From Mnemiopsis leidyi (lineage: Eukaryota; Ctenophora; Tentaculata; Lobata; Bolinopsidae): a stretch of 30,172 nt of DNA. The position numbers and the translations under genes are program-made. This document shows positions 21,370 through 30,172 of the stretch, in pieces; the stretch's first letter is position 1, and each line of letters begins with the position of its first letter. The notes under the pieces were generated by a model. It made no database searches. It worked only from the letters and a program-made list of their open reading frames with translations, and was not told the origin of the DNA. The stretch covers positions 24,451-54,622 of the forward strand of contig JH153382.1 of the NCBI GenBank assembly GCA_000226015.1. Reading direction: 5' to 3'.

Positions 21370-21373
21370 GATC

Positions 21374-21452
21374 ATGAAGTGCCCCTGCGAGGTCCCTCTA
21401 GCCTGTTTGTACTGTTATTACGATTGCAAGAGTGACGTGAATTACCGATGGT
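21374..21452 (+). CDS. Alternative first exon candidate e of the LHFPL-like gene (Cys/Tyr-rich N-terminus)
   Basis: ATG 21374 is the first Met after an in-frame TGA (21314-21316). The 26-codon frame (MKCPCEVPLACLYCYYDCKS, then DVNYRW) ends at CGATGGT|GTAAGT in phase 1; splicing to 21953 adds Ser and enters the core only 500 bp downstream. Five cysteines, three of them close together, could be palmitoylated beside TM1; that is inference. There is no pyrimidine-rich acceptor between the stop and the ATG, so it would be a first exon. It is the closest 5' candidate to the core and has a consensus donor, making it one of the better ones. Confidence 0.5.
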
Positions 21453-21952
21453 GTAAGTTATTTTTTGCGTCATGTTAAATTTGAAAACGGGGTGGTGCCG
21501 TGGATTTAATTTCTTTCAAAAAATTAGAGTAGTCGCCCGAAAATTAGTGGCTGTCCTAATTAAGCAGCGTACCGCTGAACGTGGCAGTAATTATGATCTG
21601 CTGAACTGTAATCAGTGAAAGTAGCAAGGTAGTGGTTCTAGAAAACTTCTATAAGTTACTAATAATCTGACGAGTAATTTCCTGTCTTCCACTAATCCGC
21701 TAGAATTAGTATGGGTTATATGACAAGATCAACTGTAACCTGCCCTGAACATGTCAGCAAATCACCGCTCAACTTAATTCTAACTCTAATCTGCAAGTGT
21801 GGCGCCATCTGATTATCTAGAGCACTAAACCTCTACACAGCACATTGAGCACGTTGTGCAGACAAGTGTAAGACCTATGTTCTACAATCTATAAGTAAGT
21901 AAAAGTAAATGTCAGTAAGTGTAAGTGTAAGTCTAAACCCGCTTAATTTCAG

Positions 21953-22057
21953 CAATGTTGCCGTACAAGACCTGGAAGAGTGTAGTCTGGTTCATCTCTA
22001 CCTGGCTCCTTACTATCGGACTGTTGGTCAGTGCCTGCACAAACTGGTGGCTTGTCG
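21953..22057 (+). CDS. LHFPL-like tetraspan core exon: N-terminus and TM1
   Basis: The acceptor is TTAATTTCAG|CAATG (AG 21951-21952) and the donor CTTGTCG|GTAAGT, phase 1. The exon encodes core residues 1-34, counting from the Met at 21955. TM1 spans about residues 10-29 (VVWFISTWLLTIGLLVSA), followed by TNWWLV, the aromatic motif that begins the first extracellular loop in the LHFPL/claudin superfamily. The 2-nt prefix before ATG lets any phase-1 5' exon join, while the ATG itself could also serve as a start in an unspliced leader. Together with the next exons it makes a 219-residue protein, the usual LHFPL length. Confidence 0.85.
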
Positions 22058-22326
22058 GTAAGTTTTACCTTGACTAATACTTACATTCTGACTAATATCT
22101 TGTCTTTACTCTACCACTTTTTGTTTTGTGGAGTACGTGATTGAGACAGTAGGTGTATGTTTTGTCACGTGTAAAAACTGATCACAGATCCATTCATTTG
22201 ATATTGATACTTGTGATTGCTCTTACAGCTTCTATCCACTGTTTTAACGGTATAGCTACTCAAATGTAGATTTTGCTGGATTGTTTATTTTTATTAAGAT
22301 TTTGGATGACTACTATAGAGAACGGT
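22058..22326 (+). other. Start of intron 2, nothing seen
   Basis: Ordinary AT-rich intron sequence between the donor at 22058 and the MITE-like element. Confidence 0.5.
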
Positions 22327-22519
22327 ATTCGTGGGGAGGTGTCTCAAATTTCAAACCCCGTTTCTCTAAATGTAATGCTCCTACCTTTGTTTTTGGAGGC
22401 CAATCTGTATCCATTGGACCATTTGAGAGTATTTCACAACCCACAACTAAGGCAGTGCCAATCAATTTTGAGAAATGAGGTTTTCTATCATCGAAAATTT
22501 GAGACTCCTCCCCACGAAT
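22327..22519. mobile_element. 193-bp MITE-like element in intron 2
   Basis: The terminal inverted repeats are ATTCGTGGGGAGGTGTCTC (left) and the inverse of ATTCGTGGGGAGGAGTCTC (right), continuing inward through CAAATTT. There is no coding capacity and no clear target-site duplication. The short frames on both strands here are by-products of the inverted repeat. Confidence 0.75.
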
Positions 22520-22565
22520 CATTAGAATTTGTTCCAGAATGAATTCTATCTAGATTCCTCATTTC

Positions 22566-22792
22566 AATACTAATCATGTCCTCAGTTCAATGATAATCAT
22601 GTCCTCAGTTCAATACTAATCATGTCCTCAGTTCAATACTAATCATGTCCTCAGTTCAATACTAATCATGTCCTCATTTCAATACTAATCATGTCCTCAG
22701 TTCAATACTAATCATGTCCTCAGTTCAATACTAATCATGTCCTCAGTTCAATACTAATCATGTCCTCAGTTCAATACTAATCATGTCCATAG
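22566..22792 (+). repeat. 23-bp tandem repeat that runs into the exon 3 splice acceptor
   Basis: Ten copies of AATACTAATCATGTCCTCAG+TTC occupy 22566-22792 without gaps; a degraded partial copy precedes them. Copies 2 and 5 carry small substitutions. Each unit has TACTAAT (branch-site-like) followed by TCCTCAG (acceptor-like). The tenth copy changes to TGTCCATAG, and its AG (22791-22792) is exactly the acceptor of exon 3, so the last unit forms the real 3' splice site. Confidence 0.93.
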
Positions 22793-22944
22793 GTCCACCT
22801 GACTCTAATGGGGAAACTTCACATCTTGGTTTCTTCCAAGATTGCTCAATATCAGAAGTAAACAATACAGTAGAGGGAAGCGACGAAGTTCAAACATTAA
22901 AACTATTCCGATGTAATGGAATAAGGACAGACTTCCAGTCACTT
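22793..22944 (+). CDS. LHFPL-like core exon: first extracellular loop
   Basis: The exon starts after TCCATAG and ends at CAGTCACTT|GTGAGT, phase 0. It encodes core residues 36-85; G35 is the split codon. The loop has the LHFPL pattern GFFQDC (C52) followed by FRCNG (C75), the expected disulfide pair, and then DFQSL, which corresponds to the conserved DF/SF-SI segment before TM2. One N-glycosylation sequon (NNT, N58) is present. LHFPL relatives have FG-F--C and C-G in the same order. The acceptor has a poor pyrimidine tract and is part of the tandem repeat described above. Confidence 0.83.
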
Positions 22945-23475
22945 GTGAGTGTTTGAAAATAAAAACGCCACTTCATATTAACATGATCTGAAGTCATTTT
23001 TGAGCCGTTTTTCATTACTTGAGATTTCAGAAAAATGTGAATATTTTTCATTTTTCCGGCTGAAAGCCTTCTTGTTATGTTGAACTTTCGTGATGATATT
23101 TGACACTTTCAACTATTGAAACCTTCAAAATTGAAAGGGCTTTAAACACTGGCCAATCACAATCGGGCGCTGGAACACATGCTCAAAGTTCCAATACATG
23201 TGGTCAAATATTTAAAATTCCTTTTAAAATTCTCCCAACGACCAGACTTGTGATGACTACTTTTATTAATACCGCCCGGAATTTTATTTATTTGAGGAAT
23301 ATTCTATCGCCTATCGGATGACATCGGATGTTAACAGTAACAACTGCCACACGTGAACATATGACATGGATATGTAGATATTCGGGCCCACACATTAACA
23401 TACCCTTTTCATAGTACTCATGCGTTCCCTACCACAATGTCATGCCCCCACCCCATCAACCTCTCTTTCTTGCAG
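22945..23475 (+). other. Intron 3, no feature seen
   Basis: Ordinary intron ending in TCTCTTTCTTGCAG. A plus-strand frame from 23100 has no support. Confidence 0.5.
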
Positions 23476-23626
23476 ATGCTGTTGATAGTGACAAGTATAC
23501 TGGGTGTCGGGATATTATCTCTCTTTTTCCTCGCCATCCTTACCTTGGTCTACTGTTTCTGTGATCAGTTGACAGCATGTGGACGTTCCTTCCACACTCT
23601 GGCTGGAATCTGGCAGGCAACAGCGT
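23476..23626 (+). CDS. LHFPL-like core exon: TM2, intracellular loop, start of TM3
   Basis: The acceptor is strong (CTCTCTTTCTTGCAG) and the donor is ACAGCGT|GTAAGT, phase 1. The exon encodes core residues 86-135. TM2 is about residues 86-112 (ILGVGILSLFFLAILTLVYC). A short cytosolic loop (DQLTACGRSFHTL) follows, and TM3 begins at AGIWQATA. The order and spacing match the LHFPL family, where the second and third helices are separated by a short loop containing cysteine and basic residues. Confidence 0.88.
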
Positions 23627-25732
23627 GTAAGTTTGATTGTCCTGATAACTATATCATATAGTCAACATAATAACATTCATGTCATGTACAAGTTTACAGA
23701 CTCTATACAAGATTGTGTATGTCGTCTCTTAGTACCTAATTAGCTAACTGTGGTCATCAATCAAGCTTTAGACTGGTCAATGTAATCTTAGCCCGGTTTT
23801 ATTATCCTCATGTCTTGTGAGATTACAAGAAAAACTATGTAGTTTCCTGGTTGAATATTCCATATTTTAATACTGTAATAATTGGGTGTATAATCACCCT
23901 ATACACCTTCCTAGATGAATACATTTATACTGTCATACCTGAATACTCTCATACCTTACTACCCATAACTTATCTGGTCCCCACAATACCTGAACTCTTT
24001 ATCCCTACGCTCGATACTCGAATTATGCGAGACGAACCGAGCGCTGCTTGATGTAAGGCGTTCGATCATCTTATTTGCTCGGGGACAGAGCAGCAAGCGC
24101 TCCTAACACCTACCACAACATTCTTAATCGACATTTGGTGCGGGTATCATGTCAGCTGTCGCTTTGTCTCTGTGGGTGTGGTCGCCGCGGTGTTGAATTA
24201 TAGGGAACTGAGTCATACAGAAACATGAGAATCTTGTCGAAGCTTTAAAGGGATCGCCCAATTCCCTGTCGTATTTAAAAGCATAAATACGCAGATTATT
24301 ACGATTCCTTGGATTTTACCGTCCACAATTTAAGAAGCCAACTTTAAGGCTTGGCAGGGAGCCTGGACAGCAATTTTCATTGTCACGAGTTGCTGTATAA
24401 CGCCACCCCTAACAACGATCTGCCAAAACGTTCTCGTACGAGTAATGCTAACCACCAGGTGAAATATAACAGTTTATGTCAGAGTGTGGGATTTTGCCAT
24501 GGTTTTAGTCACACTCAAACCGCAGCTGGTATAAAATGTCAAATTAACATGCGGCTCTCTCTCTCTATCTCTCTCTCTCTTGACTCTTCATTCCCTGTTC
24601 TTGAAAAGAGTTATTTGTCACTGGAGTAAATCTCCGTGATCCTCTACTATACACGTTTCAAGCCCGGGATTCCACGAAGGAGAAATACGTGAGCGTTTAC
24701 TTGGGTACTTATACCAAAGAAAAGGAGGTAAAACGGGTGGAATTCAGCGAAGATTGTCTGCGTAATGATCGATTATCTGGCTGTTTCCCTGGATCAGTGC
24801 TTGGACCTGGATCAAAGTCAGACTTGAGTGAGACAACACCGAAGAAGAACAATCTGAGATTTACAGGAGGAAAATGAGAGGGGTTGAGAACAAAGGGAAT
24901 CTCAATGGTCGGGTTTCTGAAGACTGAGAGAGGGAGGGGTAATGGTTTGTTCTGGTTGTACTGAGAGAGAGAGTTAGAAATATACACGGTTTACTTGTGT
25001 GTACTTGCTACTTATAACTTAGACTAGCGCTCCTGAGAAGCGTGTCTGCTATGATGTAGATGACCTGTACTCATGACTTTGAAACTTTTTTGAAGTGCTG
25101 AAGATGTGGGAATTTATGTCACGTGTCGCCAAGAACCGTTTCTTAATGGTTTGAAGGAACCTGGAAGGGATTCTACAACTGTGCTAAGCCGTGCCCACTA
25201 GGCACTATAACGTACTTTTTTACATGATAGAGACTCTCAGCTTGCTGTGTATTTAACCTGAGTGTGATCTGTTGTCGATAGCTCAGTTACCTCCATCATG
25301 AAACGTGTGTACAAGCAGAGTTAATAAAGCGTACATCTGACTACAGAGCTATGTAGAGCTACAGGAAGCCTATATCTATAAGAGCTACACGTTTGTCCGG
25401 GCTTTGTTAAGGTTTTACACAGCATTACGTGTTTTGTTCTGAATTTACCCAAAATACATACAGAAATCGTGAAAATGTTCGTTAAAACAAGAGTTTGTCA
25501 ACACCAGTTTGTGAGGGCTCTGTAAACCTAGACGTCGAGGTTTCTCTGAACAATACCACATCTTGACTTACTTACACCCCAATTGTTGAAACACTCTCTT
25601 TCTCTTCTTTATGCCTTACCTAGTACCTAGCAAAATCATTTCTTTAACACAATACAATTTTTTGCCCCACTTTATAATCATAACGCCACCTACCTAAACT
25701 AACTGATATTTAACCCTCTCTCCCCTCCTCAG
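23627..25732 (+). other. Intron 4 (about 2.1 kb)
   Basis: No exon is supported. Contents include an imperfect inverted pair GAGCGCTGCTT / AGCAGCAAGCGCTC near 24039 and 24086, and CT/GA runs at about 24554-24580 and 24962-24974. Open frames at 24689-24877 and on the opposite strand lack splice signals. Confidence 0.45.
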
Positions 25733-25897
25733 CCGTGCTGGTCCTGATAGGTATCTTCCTGTTCCCCATCCTCTGGGAACAAGACTGGGTCACTAACGTG
25801 TGTCAGACCAGCAAGGTGTTCGGCCTGGGAAAGTGCGTTCCCGGCTACTCCTTCTACCTCGCTCTAGCCTGCTCTATCCTTGGTTATTTCGTTGCTG
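25733..25897 (+). CDS. LHFPL-like core exon: TM3, second extracellular loop, TM4
   Basis: The acceptor is CTCTCTCCCCTCCTCAG and the donor TTGCTG|GTGAGT, phase 1. The exon encodes core residues 137-190. TM3 continues through VLVLIGIFLFPILW. The second loop has the most diagnostic LHFPL signature: an aromatic/Pro-x-x-W segment, a cysteine (NVCQ, C159), then FGLGKC (C170), corresponding to the family pattern C-x(n)-F/Y-x-LG-x-C. TM4 follows (YSFYLALACSILGYFVAG). Codon use is GC-richer here than in the surrounding intron, as expected of a constrained exon. Confidence 0.9.
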
Positions 25898-26774
25898 GTG
25901 AGTTATTTTTGGAAAATTGTTGGTATTTGTGATCTCACTAACCTGTCGTTAATATATCGCAACATGGTATGGATTGATAAGTAGTAAGTTGAAGGATTCT
26001 CATAAATTACTGAATTATGTCGCGACACCATTTACCAGGCAGTGAGCACCAGTCACCAGTCACCAAGTTATTTTAAGTGATTTTAAATATCGCTATGGCA
26101 TTTAAACTGTAATTATGATGCGTTTCCACAGAAACGTTGATCAGACCAACTTTCTCTACTTAGTGCTTAATTACCAACTGTTATGATGCACTAAGGCGAA
26201 TGTTTCCTCTCTTCTATTCACTATGCTATTTCAGACATTTTATATCCGGCCAGCAACTTTATACAGCACTGAGTTCTATTCTTAGAGCATCTAAGCAACA
26301 CAGACGCCCTTTTATCATCGAGCTTAAAAAGTTAAATAATATTTGATTATTAGCGAACGTATCGAGCTTAAAAAGTTAAATAGTATTTGATTATTAGCGA
26401 ACGTTTGGTCTCGCCAGCTTGACCTCATGTCGTCGAACGGCTGGAGAAATTCACTGATTAAATTCGCAGCCAGCATATCCACGGATATATAAGTCAAATC
26501 TGCAGAGTCAGGTATTCAGTACATCAAAGAGTCCTGTATTGTGGTATTGTATTGTATGAAACCATTAAACAACACAGATATAAGCTGCATAAAGTTGTTA
26601 GAGGGGCTGTGTGTTAAGAACTGCAAGTCAAGATAAAATGACAAGGTAATTGATATAAACAGTCCGAACAGGGGAGTTCGGGTTTATAGCAAGAGAGGGT
26701 AATTGAAGTGGTCGCTGTAACTTTATGTATATACAATAAAGAACAGTAACAGTTTTGTATTTCCTTCTTCTCAG
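25898..26774 (+). other. Intron 5 before the microexon candidate
   Basis: Contains a two-copy tandem duplication at 26319-26405 and an AATAAA near 26736. Otherwise unremarkable. Confidence 0.45.
26319..26405. repeat. Two-copy tandem duplication of about 43 bp
   Basis: The unit begins CGAGCTTAAAAAGTTAAATA and ends TGATTATTAGCGAACGT; the copies are nearly identical, with one substitution near the middle. It is a recent duplication inside an intron, with no evident function. Confidence 0.85.
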
Positions 26775-26786
26775 CAGCCCATTCGA
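26775..26786 (+). CDS. Candidate 9/12-nt microexon between TM4 and the C-terminal tail
   Basis: The sequence TTTCCTTCTTCTCAG CAG CCCATTCGA GTAAGT has a strong pyrimidine tract, a CAGCAG tandem acceptor and a consensus donor. The resulting exon is 12 nt (or 9 nt with the second AG), a multiple of three, entering and leaving in phase 1. That is exactly what the flanking exons need. Inclusion would replace one Gly by AAHSR (or AHSR) at the end of TM4. If the donor were ignored, reading on meets TAA at 26795-26797, giving a short alternative C-terminus. Chance occurrence is possible for so small an exon; no transcript evidence is available here. Confidence 0.4.
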
Positions 26787-27560
26787 GTAAGTTATAATTA
26801 ACTTCCACGATCTACATTTTACATTTGAATCGTAATTTTCAACTGTAGTTTGATGTGCAAGTGCAGTTGAGGTTGCAAGAATCATGTTTCTTGTTTTATC
26901 TCCTGATTAAATCACTTATCAGTGAAAACATCCTCCAAAATTCTTAACTGATGTACAGTTTGTGTGCACATATTTGAACTCTGATGATGACTTCACGGAC
27001 CGTTACAAAAATAGGGACCATTTCATCTGAAGTGTGAGGTGTTGTGCCCGCCTATCATCACCGAGTTAGTTGATAAGGACCGTCCATGCTCAGTGCGACC
27101 GCCGACCATGAAGAGACTTGCAAGTCGCGTGTGTAATTATCGATTTTATTAGTGTGTAATTATCAGCCTCATCAGTGCAGGACACATGGCTCTGGTAGTG
27201 AACTGTGACTCCCATATCGGGTTACAAGTCATTACACTCAGTAGAAGTTGTACTGTACTTTTTTTCAGTTTTTGATCCAGGGTATCATCTCTTTGTTTAG
27301 ATGTGGATACCGCTATTTGGTATAGCAATGTAGAGAAATGTATCCCAGAACTTCGACTTGGTTATCATATAATTTAGAGTCTAGACTGATTTATTTAGTG
27401 GTTGATAGCCCATAGCTGTACCGCCCAAACATGAGATTATACGCAGAGAAAATATTATCTTGGATCCCTCCTTATACCTAAGTTTCTATAATTCGAAGTC
27501 AATCGTCCAGCTAATAAACTATAAACTAAAGACTCACTAATTAAGAAATACAACCCGCAG

Positions 27561-27649
27561 GGTTCGGTACCTCACTGGACAGCAAGACGTTCCGGGTAAC
27601 AGAGTTCGCAAGTATGGAAAGTCTGGACACCTACAAGCAGGAGATATGA
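27561..27649 (+). CDS. LHFPL-like terminal coding exon: cytosolic C-terminal tail
   Basis: After acceptor AACCCGCAG (AG 27559-27560) the 2-nt prefix GG completes Gly with the preceding phase-1 exon. The frame gives 28 tail residues (FGTSLDSKTFRVTEFASMES, then LDTYKQEI) and stops at TGA 27647-27649. The tail is hydrophilic and Ser/Thr-rich, as expected of the cytosolic C-terminus of an LHFPL protein, and brings the core to 219 residues. The acceptor has a weak pyrimidine tract, but the phase match and composition make it preferable to ending at 26797. Possible poly(A) signals downstream are ATTAAA at 28056-28061 and AATAAA at 28636-28641. Confidence 0.7.
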
Positions 27650-29242
27650 AACATCTAGTAGCTAACATAGGAATTTTAAACCGTTCTTTAGGCGCGTCAA
27701 GCCACATTTCTATTGAAATATCTGCAACTAATGACTTTACGAATACATCTGGGCACCGATGTCCGATGCTTAAAGAAATCGTGACGTCTCAAATCCCAAT
27801 TGGTCTGAAACTTACAAGTGGGCTACTCTCGTGTGCGCTGCTATCAATGTGCCGCTGATTTCGATAATAGACTTGTTTGAATTGTTTTTAACTTCTGAGA
27901 CAAGGAAACTTATTAATAATTGATAAATCGATTCTTGATATGCGATTATCGTTTGTTTACTATTATTTTCCTCTCTTGATATTTCGGGAGACTGTATTTT
28001 TCTCTGCTAATATTTATTTACAATTGTATTGCGTAGACTGTAAATTTTTCATTTTATTAAATGTATTGACCTGTTTAATTTTTTCATCAAAATCTCCTCT
28101 GCTTTCTCTGTTAAGGCATTGTTTATGATTCCTTAAGAATTCGCCGCCTTATTGAATTTTCGGCTAACTTCAGACCAAGTCGAATAGCAACGCTGAGTGG
28201 ATGTAACACGCGATATCCAAACACCCCATTTATGAATCCTCTGCAAAAATGCGGCGCGCGTACAGTGCTGCGCGCGCTGCGTGGTCGATTCGATCATCAG
28301 GCCGGCCAAGCTTGTTGCTTCAGTAGATATTAATCAAAAATTGGAATCAAACTGGGACAGTTAATTAGGACCTCAAAACGGATTCCTGCGATTAATTATG
28401 ATAGGTATGATCATACCCCAGACTCCCGAGTTGAACAAAATGAACAACAGTTGTTAGATCGATAAAAACCTAAATCAATCGGTTTTAGGACATTTCGGAA
28501 ACTTTATAAAAATTGTTCATTTTAGTTCATGCCGTTCATTCTTGGTATCTGGGGCTTCATTTCGGGATACCCAGGATCAGGTCCTATTCACAATGTCCCT
28601 ACCAATCATAGTCAACCTTCAGAAGTCATCATAGCAATAAACTTGACCAAAAAAACAACTGTCCCAAAATTGTCCCGTGTGGTTCTAAAACACAACACAA
28701 ATCCGTATTTATAAACTCGCTTGCTTGACTTGTCTACGAACGTCCAATTGATAGTCAACCTTGCCTTGAAACCTTAATTCAGTGACTTTCTTTAACCATA
28801 CTTTAGAGTTTACCTAATCGAGAATGCGAATAAAAATTTTCAGAACACTAAATTTCAAATTTCTGACTGTAATTTACAACTGCTCAATGATGAATTGCAA
28901 ATGTATCAAAGACATACAAAATGTGTTAAGGAAGCGTTAAATCGGAATAAATAAGTCATGAACAATTAAAATATAAAATCCGTCAGCAATATACTGAAAA
29001 CGGAGCTTTGACGATCGAAGTTATTTTGTCTTTCAGGTAAAAAATAATCAATAAAAATAAAGTGATGTTCCAGCACAATCCATTTTCTATGAGAAACACG
29101 CATCTTTTCTAAGATCCATTCGTCTCCATCGGCTCTGAAATGAATGACTTGGTAAGAAATATTATAAGTGAGTTATGTCACAAAGAGCAAAGAGTGTAGC
29201 CACCTAGAATACCAATTTCATTAAGTACTAGTATTTATATAC
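27650..29242. other. Probable 3' UTR of the LHFPL-like gene, then intergenic sequence
   Basis: No further exon is supported. A CpG-rich palindromic patch (GCGGCGCGCGTACAGTGCTGCGCGCGCTGC) lies near 28251-28281. A 61-codon plus-strand frame at 28529-28714 is unsupported. Confidence 0.4.
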
Positions 29243-29462
29243 CTGCGGGCTCGGCCGGTTTCTCATAAGCTAACTTAGAGGGTGTGACAATGATCCCGTC
29301 AAACATTACAGCACTCTCGAAAGTTATCTTTCTAGCCCCCTTCATCGCCAATATCTCCTTGTAGCCACCGTGAGATAGTGCTCTAAGTAAAGTCTGAGCT
29401 CCACAAGCTAATTCGTCTTGATGTTCATAGCTCATGAAGGAGTGAGCTTTCACAAACCCGGG
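29243..29462 (-). CDS. Internal exon of an unidentified minus-strand gene
   Basis: The minus-strand acceptor CTGATTTCAG (AG 29464-29463) and donor CCCGCAG|GTATAT (GT 29242-29241) bound a 220-nt exon open in one frame: 73 codons plus one base, phase 0 in, phase 1 out. The product starts PGFVKAHSFMSYEHQDELAC and ends SKLAYEKPAEPAG. It reads like folded protein, with a probable amphipathic helix around CGAQTLLRALSHGGYKEILA that recalls armadillo-type helical repeats, then a strand-like FDGIIVTPSKL. That resemblance is too weak to name a family. The adjoining exons are probably outside the window or were not recognised. Confidence 0.6.
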
Positions 29463-30172
29463 CTGAAATCAGGGCCAGGGATTCAGTATTTAGTATTAGA
29501 TTAGGCAGATATCCCAACCCTGGATCTGGAATCCAGATCCAGATTCTGGAGACAGCTCTAAAAAAGGAGAGGGGGGGGGTAACTCAAGACTCAAAAAAGT
29601 CTATAGGGACCCTAAAATTCCCAAAATAGATAAAGAGTTTTTAAGAGTTTTTAAGAGTTACACATTTACACTGTCATTGTGTCGTTCGCGGAGGCAATGA
29701 AACGAGCTATATACAGGGTGGTTTTAAAATTTGGGTGCATCGCAAATGTGCAGTGCAGAGGTGACGACCTTTCAATAATTATCCTCGATTTGATCACAAA
29801 AACGGTCATAACTTCGGTTCTGATTATCATTTTTTGATGAAAATTTCAGGACTTCTTAATGATGAATGAAAGATAATGCCTACAAAGTTTCAAGATGATA
29901 CGAGCTATTTCGACACTTTTGTAATTTTAGCATATTATTGCATATCAAGCAATAATGGCTCATTCTCACCTTTCCGAAACTCGATAGATCTCATCATCTG
30001 GACATCATGAACACATCCTGAAAGTTTCTTCAAAAAATATTGACAAGAACTGAAGTAATGGGCAATTTTTATTTTCTGTCTATTAAGCAAATTACCGTTC
30101 TCAACAATCATAACAATAAACCAAATTCCTTACTATACCTCTATCTTCTAATACAGATAAGATAATCACGTA
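29463..30172. other. Intronic sequence upstream (minus strand) of exon 29462
   Basis: Holds a short GAGTTTTTAA direct repeat near 29634-29658. No exon is seen to the right edge. Confidence 0.4.

Noticed and set aside
26775..26797. Terminal exon ending the LHFPL-like protein at TAA 26795 with an SKL C-terminus
   Set aside because: The exon at 27561 gives a longer, more family-like tail, and GTAAGT here is a consensus donor; SKL is probably coincidental in a membrane protein.

Overview
The window is animal nuclear DNA, probably from an invertebrate. It is AT-rich and has no dense open reading frames. Short coding exons are bounded by GT-AG splice sites and separated by kilobase-scale introns, with minisatellites, foldback/MITE-like repeats and a tRNA-derived SINE between them. 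I cannot name the species. Most of the window is intronic or intergenic.

Left part (1-5.6 kb): two minisatellites (1-232 and about 1055-1445), then the 3' end of a minus-strand gene. Three exons (5535-5431, 4682-4621, 4101-3541) join in phase and encode an acidic, serine-rich C-terminus that I do not recognise.

Repeat belt (6.3-9.9 kb): nested CpG-rich elements with terminal inverted repeats (6996-8172, with a separate 7247-7659 element inside, and a solo end-like copy at 6303-6413), then a tRNA-derived SINE and a second copy lying in inverted orientation between about 100-bp inverted arms.

Main gene (about 12.3-27.65 kb, plus strand): a four-transmembrane protein of the LHFPL (lipoma HMGIC fusion partner-like) family in the PMP22/claudin superfamily. 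Its core is encoded by exons at 21953-22057, 22793-22944, 23476-23626, 25733-25897 and 27561-27649, all in consistent phase, giving 219 residues from the Met in the first of these. Upstream lie up to five candidate 5' coding exons (ending at 12774, 14096, 15598, 18167 and 21452). Each stays open from its ATG to a splice donor, and each ends in phase 1, so any of them can join the same acceptor. This suggests a long serine-rich N-terminal extension plus several alternative N-termini from separate promoters. The last candidate lies just downstream of an interferon-stimulated-response-element-like motif followed by an AAGTGA array. A 9/12-nt microexon candidate sits between TM4 and the C-terminal tail.

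A minus-strand first coding exon (15065-14982) faces the plus-strand candidate at 15541 across a 475-bp divergent interval. At the right edge, one internal exon of another unknown minus-strand gene lies at 29462-29243. The unusual material is in the splicing architecture of the LHFPL-like gene: shared-phase 5' exons, a 23-bp tandem repeat that carries branch-site and acceptor-like sequence into the exon 3 acceptor, and the microexon.
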